A stretch of DNA of 22,599 nucleotides from a virus. Shown here in pieces: positions 6,043 to 10,825 of the stretch (position 1 is its first letter; every line of letters starts with the position of its first letter). The notes under the pieces were generated by a model. The model was not told the DNA's origin. It saw nothing but the letters and a program-made list of their open reading frames with translations, and did not search any database. The position numbers and the translations under genes are program-made. The stretch lies in the IMG/VR virus record IMGVR_UViG_3300020172_001232, positions 1 to 22,599 of that record. The stretch is one strand, 5' to 3'.

Positions 6043-6155
6043 CGCATGAGCCTTTCAGTTACGAGAAGGATGAAGAATAGCAACAGCCCGTAGACGGTGA
6101 GCATACCAATCAACAGGCTGGTGTCATTGTCAGTAGTATCGCGAGTCACGAGCAT
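6039..6155 (-). CDS. Tiny single-span membrane peptide
   Basis: A 38-residue reading starts at ATG 6155 (MLVTRDTTDNDTSLLIG) and continues into the hydrophobic segment MLTVYGLLLFFILLVTERLMR. An internal ATG at 6104 would make only the 21-residue hydrophobic part. It begins inside the end of the previous gene (26-nt overlap) and its TGA overlaps the next ATG, the same coupling used by its neighbours, which supports translation. A single transmembrane helix with a charged tail is all that can be said. Which ATG is used is uncertain. Confidence 0.45.
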   Translation of the reverse strand: MLVTRDTTDNDTSLLIGMLTVYGLLLFFILLVTERLMR

Positions 6156-6423
6156 CGAGCAGGCGTTCCATCCTGCGCTCCTGCCTGTCGGTCTCGATGT
6201 CTTCCTCCAATTGCTTGCTGATGTAAGCAATGAACTGGTCCTCGACCTCAGCCCAGTCCTCCTTGCTGACCGGGATGTAGTGAGGCCAGCACGATGCCTC
6301 ATCCATACTGATGACTTCGCGACTGATGATGTCGATCTGAATCGACTGATCAACGCCGTCACCGAATTCGTAGTAGGCATCGATCTCAAACCTGATGCCG
6401 TGCCAGATGCGTTCGTATTCCAT
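6130..6423 (-). CDS. Hypothetical acidic protein
   Basis: A 97-residue protein, MEYERIWHGIRFEIDAYYEF onward, with an alternating beta-like first half and a highly charged C-terminal helix (YISKQLEEDIETDRQERRMERLL). GGAGGAG lies about 8 nt upstream of the ATG at 6423, which overlaps the previous TAA (TAATG). It is part of the coupled leftward operon. No family was recognised. Confidence 0.72.
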   Translation of the reverse strand: MEYERIWHGIRFEIDAYYEFGDGVDQSIQIDIISREVISMDEASCWPHYIPVSKEDWAEVEDQFIAYISKQLEEDIETDRQERRMERLLDARDSRYY

Positions 6424-6623
6424 TACTGCTGCTCCTCCATGTCAGTGTCAAGGTTGATGTATGTGTGCTTGCCAGTCTGCATGTCTACGCAGTAGAGCAT
6501 GCGCTTGTTGCCGAACATGATCGGCTGCTCGGTGCCACCATTGGCAGGCACCCAGCCCAGTCGGTAGACGCGTGCGATCCACGCAGCCACCGACTCACTG
6601 TCCTTGCGTGCGCCAGGGATCAC
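6423..6623 (-). CDS. Hypothetical small protein
   Basis: A 66-residue protein beginning with GTG at 6623. GGAGGTGG lies about 5 nt upstream, and the codon overlaps the TGA of the 55-residue gene before it (GTGA). The sequence has SVAAWIARVYRLGWVPANGG, a helix then a turn, followed by a beta-hairpin-like part (RMLYCVDMQTGKHTYINL). No known domain was recognised. Confidence 0.68.
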   Translation of the reverse strand: MIPGARKDSESVAAWIARVYRLGWVPANGGTEQPIMFGNKRMLYCVDMQTGKHTYINLDTDMEEQQ

Positions 6624-6787
6624 GACACCACCTCCACCTTCACGCTCCAGCCACGATCTGCGTAGCTGGCAGCAGCCTGTTCGGCTAGCGTGCGATCCTG
6701 GAAGGGGCCAGCCTGTGCGACGATAGCCTGCTTGAAGAAGGCAGTCGCCATGTAGAGGGGGATCTTCTTGGTTGTGCTAGTAGCCAT
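6620..6787 (-). CDS. Hypothetical 55-residue protein
   Basis: ATG at 6787..6785 with AGGAG about 8 nt upstream opens a 55-residue frame, MATSTTKKIPLYMATAFFKQ onward, ending in GWSVKVEVVS and a TGA that overlaps the next GTG. The middle has an Ala-rich helix (RTLAEQAAASYADRG). Good ribosome site, exact coupling and operon context make it a likely real gene despite its size. It is the first gene after the intergenic hairpin at 6813..6838. Function unknown. Confidence 0.7.
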   Translation of the reverse strand: MATSTTKKIPLYMATAFFKQAIVAQAGPFQDRTLAEQAAASYADRGWSVKVEVVS

Positions 6788-6812
6788 TGTGTTCTCCTGT
6801 TCTGTTGGTTGT

Positions 6813-6838
6813 GGGCGCAGCCGACATTGACTGCGCCC
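6813..6838 (-). ncRNA. Intergenic hairpin element, copy 1
   Basis: In mRNA sense GGGCGCAG and CTGCGCCC form a perfect 8-bp stem around a 10-nt loop. The flanks are A/C-rich (AACCA before, ACAACCAAC after). There is no U-run, so it is not a standard terminator. Copy 2 at 7181..7205 has the same stem except that a G-C pair is replaced by A-U, a compensatory change that supports selection on the RNA structure. It lies between two genes of operon C. Confidence 0.6.
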
Positions 6839-6846
6839 TGGTTGTG

Positions 6847-7152
6847 TCAGCTCTTGATGCAGATCCTGTGGATGTCAGACAGCGATCCAGACACGCTGTC
6901 CTTGAGGTCGAGCAGACGGTCCTGAAGCTTGCTGATCTGGTCGTAGATAGCCTGCACTTCGACGGCAACGAGGCTGATCTCGCTGCTGTGCTTGGCGATA
7001 TCGCTGCTGTCGATTGCCAGCATCTGCGTGATGTGTTCGACATGCTTGAACCCACTTTGGATAGTGAGCGCATTGCGCCAGATGTCAGGCATCTGGCTGA
7101 GGATGTGGTCGCACGAATCGAGGCAGAGACTACGGGTATTGACGATGCTCAT
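6847..7152 (-). CDS. Hypothetical helical coiled-coil protein
   Basis: A 101-residue protein, MSIVNTRSLCLDSCDHILSQ onward, predicted by eye to be nearly all helical. A heptad-like stretch is seen in IYDQISKLQDRLLDLKDSV. The ATG at 7152 has no strong Shine-Dalgarno site (leader AACCTAGCA). The gene is bracketed by the two related intergenic hairpins, one on each side, as if it were a separately processed cistron. No family was recognised. Confidence 0.68.
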   Translation of the reverse strand: MSIVNTRSLCLDSCDHILSQMPDIWRNALTIQSGFKHVEHITQMLAIDSSDIAKHSSEISLVAVEVQAIYDQISKLQDRLLDLKDSVSGSLSDIHRICIKS

Positions 7153-7180
7153 TGCTAGGTTACTTGCGTTGGTTAGTTGC

Positions 7181-7205
7181 GGGCACAGCCACAGTGACTG
7201 TGCCC
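7181..7205 (-). ncRNA. Intergenic hairpin element, copy 2
   Basis: In mRNA sense GGGCACAG and CTGTGCCC form an 8-bp stem with a 9-nt loop. Relative to copy 1, one G-C pair has changed to A-U on both sides. An inner alternative stem, CACAG with CTGTG, is also possible. The flanks again read AACCAACCA before and CAACTAACCAAC after. No U-run is present. It sits 12 nt after the stop of the 172-residue gene. Confidence 0.6.
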
Positions 7206-7216
7206 TGGTTGGTTGA

Positions 7217-7735
7217 TCAGACGGTGGGATTGGACAACATGCCGAGCGCATCTGCAAGCAGATTCTTCGCTTGCTCGATCATCTGCGTCGGCGTGCTGGG
7301 TTGGGGTTGGGGCTGCTGCGCCAGCGTCATGTGGACCCTGCGCCACGACTCCAGTTCAGCGATGCGCTGCGACATCTCAGCGAGCTTCGCCTCCATCTCT
7401 GCCATCACTGCGTCCTTGATGCTGTCGGCGTCGGGGACGCTGATGTGTTCGGACAGGGCGTTGAGGTCGATCTCGTTGGCGAGGCTGCTGAGGCAGACCT
7501 CATTGGCAATCTCGTCCATAGGCAGGTCGCACGCGATGTCGCTCGCGTCGATGTGCCGGGCGACGTCGGACGCGTCGATGTCGAGCGACTCGATGACGCG
7601 CTCCTTGATCGCGTCGTAGTCCACATTGTCGCAGACGCTGTCATGCAGACGGTCGGCCAGGATGGCGTAGTCGATCTCCGGCTTGGCGTGCTGCTGGATG
7701 AGGGAAATGATGGCGGTCTCGATTGCGTTCGTCAT
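7217..7735 (-). CDS. Hypothetical acidic repeat-like coiled-coil protein
   Basis: A 172-residue protein, MTNAIETAIISLIQQHAKPE onward. The middle contains repeated short acidic helices of the form hydrophobic-Asp-x-x-x-hydrophobic (DYAILADRL, DYDAIKERV, DASDVARHI, DASDIACDL, MDEIANEV, LNALSEHI), suggesting an internal repeat of about 12 to 20 residues. A coiled coil (EMEAKLAEMSQRIAELESW) and a Gln/Pro tail follow. The ATG at 7735 lies about 40 nt after the 3' end of the type II hammerhead ribozyme, in an A-rich leader with only a weak AGAGA site. No family was recognised. Confidence 0.72.
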   Translation of the reverse strand: MTNAIETAIISLIQQHAKPEIDYAILADRLHDSVCDNVDYDAIKERVIESLDIDASDVARHIDASDIACDLPMDEIANEVCLSSLANEIDLNALSEHISVPDADSIKDAVMAEMEAKLAEMSQRIAELESWRRVHMTLAQQPQPQPSTPTQMIEQAKNLLADALGMLSNPTV

Positions 7736-7775
7736 TGCTAGTTCTCTGTCTGTTGGTATGTGCTGATTGGCAAAG

Positions 7776-7827
7776 GGCCTCATCAGGTGGTGCGTAACAC
7801 CACGACCGGGCTGTCCCGGTTTCGGCC
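7776..7827 (-). ncRNA. Hammerhead self-cleaving ribozyme, stem II open (type II)
   Basis: Read on the minus strand, every core element is present. GGCC (7827..7824, stem II 3' arm) is followed by GAAA (7823..7820). Stem III pairs ACCGGG with CCCGGT around loop ACAG. The cleavage triplet GTC ends at C7804. Stem I, GTGGTG/CACCAC, has loop TTACG. CTGATGA (7786..7780) precedes GGCC (7779..7776, stem II 5' arm). Predicted cleavage falls between 7804 and 7803. The first G of the ribozyme is the last base of the TAG stop of the zinc-ribbon gene. Stem II is only 4 bp. Confidence 0.88.
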
Positions 7828-7973
7828 TAGTCTTCTGCGTCGTTGTCCTCCTCAATGATTTCGGACGGCAGGCTGTAGTCGGTGCCACAGTAGCGGCACC
7901 GGAAGTGTGCGAGATTGCCAAGGATACCGAGCAGCACGGGCATGTCGGCATTGCAGGCGGGGCAGCAGATCAT
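7827..7973 (-). CDS. Mini zinc-ribbon protein (48 residues)
   Basis: A 48-residue protein starting MICCPACNADMPVLLGILGN, with CPAC near residues 4 to 7 and CRYC near 27 to 30, a classic four-Cys ribbon, followed by an acidic tail (EIIEEDNDAED). The ATG at 7973 overlaps the upstream TGA (ATGA). A longer start at 8015 lies inside the upstream gene. Its TAG stop runs into the first base of the hammerhead ribozyme, so terminating ribosomes would sit on the ribozyme. Confidence 0.75.
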   Translation of the reverse strand: MICCPACNADMPVLLGILGNLAHFRCRYCGTDYSLPSEIIEEDNDAED

Positions 7974-8203
7974 TGCTCCACCGTCTTGTTTGCGGCATCG
8001 ATCATGCGATTCCACGCACGCGTCCGACTTGCCTTCGCACGGGACAGGTGCGACTGGAGCGTGCGGACCTGGACGAGCAGGCCATCGATCTCATGCTCGA
8101 TGTCTTCGGCCCTATTAGAAGCAGCCTCAAACACATCGACGAGGTCGGGCACGATGTTGTAGAGGTCGGTGATTGCAAGCTTGCTGCTGAGATTGTGTTC
8201 CAT
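7970..8203 (-). CDS. Hypothetical helical protein
   Basis: A 77-residue protein from the ATG at 8203 (MEHNLSSKLAITDLYNIVPD). Alternatively it has 89 residues from the GTG at 8239, which overlaps the TGA of the small membrane-protein gene (GTGA). The ATG is preferred because the 17 nt before it (CCAACCAACAAACCAAC) look like the A/C-only leaders of this operon, although no Shine-Dalgarno site is seen for either start. The protein is one long helical hairpin with a coiled-coil pattern (DIEHEIDGLLVQVRTLQSHL) and a basic end. Function unknown. Confidence 0.68.
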   Translation of the reverse strand: MEHNLSSKLAITDLYNIVPDLVDVFEAASNRAEDIEHEIDGLLVQVRTLQSHLSRAKASRTRAWNRMIDAANKTVEQ

Positions 8204-8235
8204 GTTGGTTTGTTGGTTGGCTGATTGTGATGCGC

Positions 8236-8334
8236 TCACCCAAGCAGGGCGAGCGCGAGAAGGGCGAGCATCAGCGCAATGCTGACTGCCTGTTCGATGC
8301 GGAACATGATACGCTTGGTGCGGAACGTGGTCAT
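8236..8334 (-). CDS. Tiny single-span membrane protein (32 residues)
   Basis: The ATG at 8334 with AAGGA about 7 nt upstream opens MTTFRTKRIMFRIEQAVSIA followed by LMLALLALALLG and TGA. A basic N-terminus followed by an unbroken hydrophobic helix indicates a type II single-span inner-membrane peptide. The stop overlaps a GTG that could start the next gene. The leader ACACACAATG matches those of the neighbouring genes. Size and topology would fit a small holin-like or regulatory peptide, but there is no direct evidence for a function. Confidence 0.6.
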   Translation of the reverse strand: MTTFRTKRIMFRIEQAVSIALMLALLALALLG

Positions 8335-8356
8335 TGTGTGTGTCCTTGTGTGTGTG

Positions 8357-8779
8357 TCAGTCGAAGCGCGAGTCCCAGCCGACTTCACTGTGGCCGAGCG
8401 TGTTCATGTGTTCTGCGAACGCCTGAGCGAACGCCTCCTTGAGCGTGTGCGATTGCTCGAACGCCTGGATCGACAGTTCGATGCGCTTGTGCCATGCGCT
8501 GCTGCGCCATCCCAGTTCGCCTTCGGCAAACTTGGCAAGCTTGCAATTGCGAGGGCGGATCGTGATGTGTGCGAACCCACAAGGACCGCCAGGGATTTCG
8601 TGAACCTCCCCAGTGAACGTGTTACGGATCAGCATAGGCTCGACCTTGACGGTCTTCACATGCTCAGTCGCATGCGCCCAGGCTGCTTCGATGTCATTGC
8701 GGAACCTGATACGGAGCGCAGCGCGCTCGGCCTTCTCGTGCGCGATCTTCTCGCGCAGACTGTTGAATTGCGTGGTCAT
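8357..8779 (-). CDS. Hypothetical protein
   Basis: A 140-residue protein, MTTQFNSLREKIAHEKAERA onward. An N-terminal charged helix (about 1 to 40) is followed by a beta-rich middle (VEPMLIRNTFTGEVHEIPGG, AHITIRP) and a helical C-terminus. GGAG is 7 nt upstream of the ATG at 8779, in the leader GGAGACACACAATG. The open frame continuing to 8866 crosses the CA-rich spacer and is not used. No domain was recognised. Confidence 0.72.
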   Translation of the reverse strand: MTTQFNSLREKIAHEKAERAALRIRFRNDIEAAWAHATEHVKTVKVEPMLIRNTFTGEVHEIPGGPCGFAHITIRPRNCKLAKFAEGELGWRSSAWHKRIELSIQAFEQSHTLKEAFAQAFAEHMNTLGHSEVGWDSRFD

Positions 8780-8805
8780 TGTGTGTCTCCTTGTTTGTGT
8801 GTGTG

Positions 8806-9054
8806 TCAGAAGTCGGGGCATTCCTGTTCTGGGGCAGCGTCGATTTCCAGGTCTCGCAGTCGGCATGCTTCGCGATACGAGTATTCTACGACCTCCATGG
8901 CTGCGCGAGCGGCCTTGATGATCTTGATCGCATTGGAACCCGGCAGGTGGCCGGATTCAAAGATTGCGGATTCCATCGCCCGGATGATGGTGCGCGCTCC
9001 CTCATACTCATACGAGCGATTAAGCGCGAAACGTGCCATATCGATGTTCTTCAT
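8806..9054 (-). CDS. Hypothetical helical protein behind the type III ribozyme
   Basis: An 82-residue protein, MKNIDMARFALNRSYEYEGA onward, with helical Ala-rich segments (AIKIIKAARAAMEVVEYSY) and an acidic C-terminus. The ATG at 9054 has no Shine-Dalgarno site. It is preceded by about ten CA dinucleotides that also form part of stem III of the hammerhead ribozyme. After self-cleavage its message would start inside the ribozyme with a 5' hydroxyl. Function unknown. Confidence 0.7.
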   Translation of the reverse strand: MKNIDMARFALNRSYEYEGARTIIRAMESAIFESGHLPGSNAIKIIKAARAAMEVVEYSYREACRLRDLEIDAAPEQECPDF

Positions 9055-9075
9055 TGTGTGTGTGTGTGTGTGTGT
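9055..9075 (-). repeat. (CA)10 dinucleotide repeat leader
   Basis: The plus strand reads (TG)10T, so the transcript has about ten CA units directly before the ATG at 9054. It replaces a ribosome-binding site and its outer part pairs with GTGTGT in stem III of the hammerhead. Similar but shorter ACACACA leaders precede the ATGs at 8334 and 8779. A dinucleotide tract of this length can change by slippage. Confidence 0.8.
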
Positions 9076-9131
9076 CGGTTTCGGCCTACTGGGCCTCATC
9101 AGGTGCGGTACACACCGCACGACCGACACAC
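9070..9131 (-). ncRNA. Hammerhead self-cleaving ribozyme, stem III open (type III)
   Basis: Read on the minus strand, stem III 5' arm GTGTGTCGGT (9131..9122) is followed by C9121, the cleavage site of a GTC triplet. Stem I, GTGCGGT/ACCGCAC, has loop GTGT. CTGATGA spans 9102..9096. Stem II, GGCC/GGCC, has loop CAGTA. GAAA (9082..9079) continues into CCGACACAC, which closes a 10-bp stem III. All conserved core bases are present. Predicted cleavage falls between 9121 and 9120. The element begins 2 nt after the TGA of the 248-residue gene and ends in the leader of the next. Confidence 0.9.
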
Positions 9132-9133
9132 GG

Positions 9134-9880
9134 TCAGCGAACGTATTGCTTCGCCGTTCCGTGTGCATTGATCCAGACATCAATCTTCTGCCCATTGCAT
9201 GCGCCACATGTCGCACAATCCAGGCCGTTCCTATCGGCCAGACACTGGATACTGCGTCGGCCAGTATCAGGCGCGCCGACAGCATCGACGGGACGGACAA
9301 GGAATGCATGCCAGCCTGCCCTTGCTGCGTCGGCTGCGTCTAGGACGCTGTCGCATGATGCTTGGCAAAGATCGCGCATGCGAACGTCGCACGTGCGCCA
9401 CTGGTGGGTATAACCCGTGCGCTTGATCGTGGGGAAGCGCAGAAGCATCGACCATACGTCGAACGGCGCAGCAGCAGGGTCTCCGTATGTTCCAAGACGG
9501 ACGGGCTTGCCATTGCTGGCCGCAATTACGTCGGCCATCGTGCCGACAGCATAGCGGCCCTTCTTGTAGGCCTTCCAAATCGAGTTTGGACCCTGCCCGA
9601 CGTTCACGTAGCAGGTCCGAACCTTCTTCGTCTTGCCATTCTTCGCGTGCGTCTTAAGCCCGCCACGATGAGGGCAGTGGCCACAGATGGACACATCGAG
9701 CGCGCTGGCAATTGCAGCCGTAGGGCTGATATCAGCGCGAAGGATGACGACCTGTACCATATCGCCAGTCTTCCGGTTCTTTGCAGGCTTGCTGATAGCC
9801 GTAGCGATCACGACAATGGGCGCGCCATCGATCACTGACGGCCCTTCGTAGATTACAAATCCGAGCGGTTTCTTGCCCAT
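9134..9880 (-). CDS. Conserved Cys-rich phage protein, unknown function
   Basis: A 248-residue protein, MGKKPLGFVIYEGPSVIDGA onward. It belongs to a widespread but uncharacterised phage family by pattern. CGHCPHRGG near 66 to 74 is followed by RTCYVNVGQGPNSIW, then KGRYAV, RLGTYGDPAAAPFDVW, TGYTHQW, and CQASCDS, with a C-terminal CATCGAC. The Cys/His clusters suggest metal binding. AGGAG is about 9 nt upstream of the ATG at 9880, behind an AACC-repeat leader. The stop is followed within 2 nt by the type III hammerhead. I recall this family near phage replication genes, but no activity can be assigned. Confidence 0.8.
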   Translation of the reverse strand: MGKKPLGFVIYEGPSVIDGAPIVVIATAISKPAKNRKTGDMVQVVILRADISPTAAIASALDVSICGHCPHRGGLKTHAKNGKTKKVRTCYVNVGQGPNSIWKAYKKGRYAVGTMADVIAASNGKPVRLGTYGDPAAAPFDVWSMLLRFPTIKRTGYTHQWRTCDVRMRDLCQASCDSVLDAADAARAGWHAFLVRPVDAVGAPDTGRRSIQCLADRNGLDCATCGACNGQKIDVWINAHGTAKQYVR

Positions 9881-9892
9881 GTTCTTTCTCCT

Positions 9893-9948
9893 GGTTTGGT
9901 TTGGTTTGGTTTGGTTTGCTTGCCATGGAATCGCACCATGGAATCGCA
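9893..9948 (-). repeat. Tandem repeats in operon leader: (AAACC)5 and a 13-bp duplication
   Basis: On the plus strand GGTTT is repeated five times (9893..9917), so the transcript reads AAACC x5 just before the AGGAG site of the 248-residue gene. Immediately upstream in transcript sense, the 13-mer CCATGGAATCGCA (plus strand) occurs twice in tandem (9923..9935 and 9936..9948). The AACC tract is nearly unstructured RNA. Confidence 0.85.
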
Positions 9949-10026
9949 CTAGCCAAGCGTTGCGCCGATACCGCCACAGTATCGGCCTTCTTCCTCAAGT
10001 AACTTGAAACAGTGACCGCATTGCAT
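9949..10026 (-). CDS. Possible 25-residue zinc-ribbon micropeptide
   Basis: An ATG at 10026 opens MQCGHCFKLLEEEGRYCGGI followed by GATLG and TAG. CGHC and a third Cys 11 residues on look like most of a zinc ribbon, a motif very common in this phage. There is no clear Shine-Dalgarno site, only three Cys, and the frame is short, so chance cannot be excluded. If real it would be the first gene of leftward operon C. Confidence 0.25.
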   Translation of the reverse strand: MQCGHCFKLLEEEGRYCGGIGATLG

Positions 10027-10310
10027 TGCGGACGATGGACGGGTTTCGTTGAACCGTCATACGGCAAGGGTTCTCCTTGCGTTCTCGCGATCCTTGCATG
10101 CGCTCCTTGTCGAAGGGGGAGCATGTCGCGACGGCGTTTTGCCGGGAAACCTGATTATCAAAGAACATCCCGATCCGCATCGCATCGCTGCGTTGCGTTC
10201 GACTCACCTTCCGCCCCACAGATGCGAACGGTGTGCCGACGCGTTGCCTTGCGTTGCCAGGATTGCGGGGTGGCGACGTAAACCCTTGCAAACACTAGGC
10301 TTGCGACAGG
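10027..10310. other. Stretch without a convincing gene
   Basis: Open frames exist on both strands (up to 98 codons) but all have Arg/Cys/Ser-rich random-looking products and poor ribosome sites. A 52-codon plus-strand frame at 10123..10281 has AAGGGGGAG before its ATG but no recognisable protein. The motif TTGCGTT occurs at 10077, 10193 and 10249, and again at 10730 with its complement at 10712. I see no tRNA. Confidence 0.5.
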
Positions 10311-10311
10311 G

Positions 10312-10345
10312 AAAAAAAGTTAGGCCCAACCTGGGCGCACCCTAA
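10312..10345 (-). terminator. Leftward rho-independent terminator candidate
   Basis: In minus-strand sense GCCCA-GGT-TGGGC forms a 5-bp stem. It is extended by an outer TTAG/CTAA pairing (with a bulge), then C and seven T residues (10318..10312). It would end a leftward transcript starting to the right of 10345, where no leftward gene is visible. This suggests either a short non-coding RNA or a block that isolates the late-promoter region from operon C. Confidence 0.5.
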
Positions 10346-10349
10346 CGGA

Positions 10350-10397
10350 CACCGAAAGTCGGTGCGAAACCGCACAGTCGCTGTGCGAAACCGCACA
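10350..10397. repeat. Tandem dyad repeats (two identical 15-bp units, 21 bp apart)
   Basis: GTGCGAAACCGCACA occurs at 10362..10376 and 10383..10397. Each is itself a dyad (GTGCG / CGCAC around AAAC). The start-to-start spacing is 21 bp, two helical turns. A related dyad CACCG-AAAGT-CGGTG precedes them at 10350..10364, and CACAG-TCG-CTGTG lies between them. They could be operators for a dimeric regulator on one DNA face, or alternative RNA hairpins upstream of the leftward terminator. Confidence 0.6.
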
Positions 10398-10581
10398 CAT
10401 GGCGTGTGTAGAGATACGTCTAGACGCAATGCTCTCCTTCACATACACGCGACCAACATGTTGCAACTTCGCGCTTGCATCCGGCCAGCCGTTCGCTAGC
10501 CACCACGACGAGCGACACGACGCGACCCCCGAAATCACGCCGTCCCGTTCAACTTGCGGCGACCTGGCCGATTGGCGAGCC

Positions 10582-10602
10582 GGGAGGGGTGGGGGGGCCC
10601 CC
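10582..10602. other. G-run cluster adjoining G/C palindrome
   Basis: Runs of 3, 4 and 7 G on the plus strand, separated by single A and T, are followed at once by five C residues. The G runs could form a quadruplex and the G5C5 part is a perfect palindrome. The block stands between GC-rich and AT-rich stretches in the control region before the packaging genes. Confidence 0.6.
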
Positions 10603-10679
10603 AGGCGTGCGCGTCGCGTAGAATTACCTTCCCACCTATTTTTCCATTTTCTCGATCTAGTCAAAATCAAAACGCACTG

Positions 10680-10770
10680 TGTTACGAAACGTCAGTCCGT
10701 TTGCAGGAGGTAACGCAAGTTGTTACTTTTTGCGTTCAGGCTACATAACAGCCTGTTACCAACTGTAACT
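10680..10770 (+). promoter_or_regulatory. Cluster of TGTTAC / GTAAC motifs before the late operon
   Basis: TGTTAC occurs at 10680, 10721 and 10754, and its complement GTAAC at 10710 and 10765. AACGCAA (10712..10718) and TTGCGTT (10730..10736) also form a 7-bp inverted repeat. A GATAAT at 10774 may be a -10 box but has no good -35 partner. The layout suggests binding sites of a regulator or a phage-specific promoter controlling the late genes. No canonical promoter can be named. Confidence 0.35.
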
Positions 10771-10825
10771 AAAGATAATGCTGTAGCCGACCGTTTGGTC
10801 AATCTGTCGCACTTGTTTGTGGATT

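Noticed and set aside
8279-9343. Plus-strand open frame (354 codons) across operon C
   Set aside because: It runs through the TG repeats (giving Val-Cys repeats), both leader regions and the type III ribozyme in antisense. No protein features.
10193-10215. TTCGACTC resembling a tRNA T-loop
   Set aside because: No 5-bp T-stem, anticodon arm or acceptor stem can be formed around it on either strand.
10012-10291. Open frames of 89 and 98 codons on both strands in the control region
   Set aside because: Products are rich in Arg, Ser and Cys with no conserved pattern, and neither strand offers a consistent start with coupling like the real genes. Kept only as a non-coding stretch.
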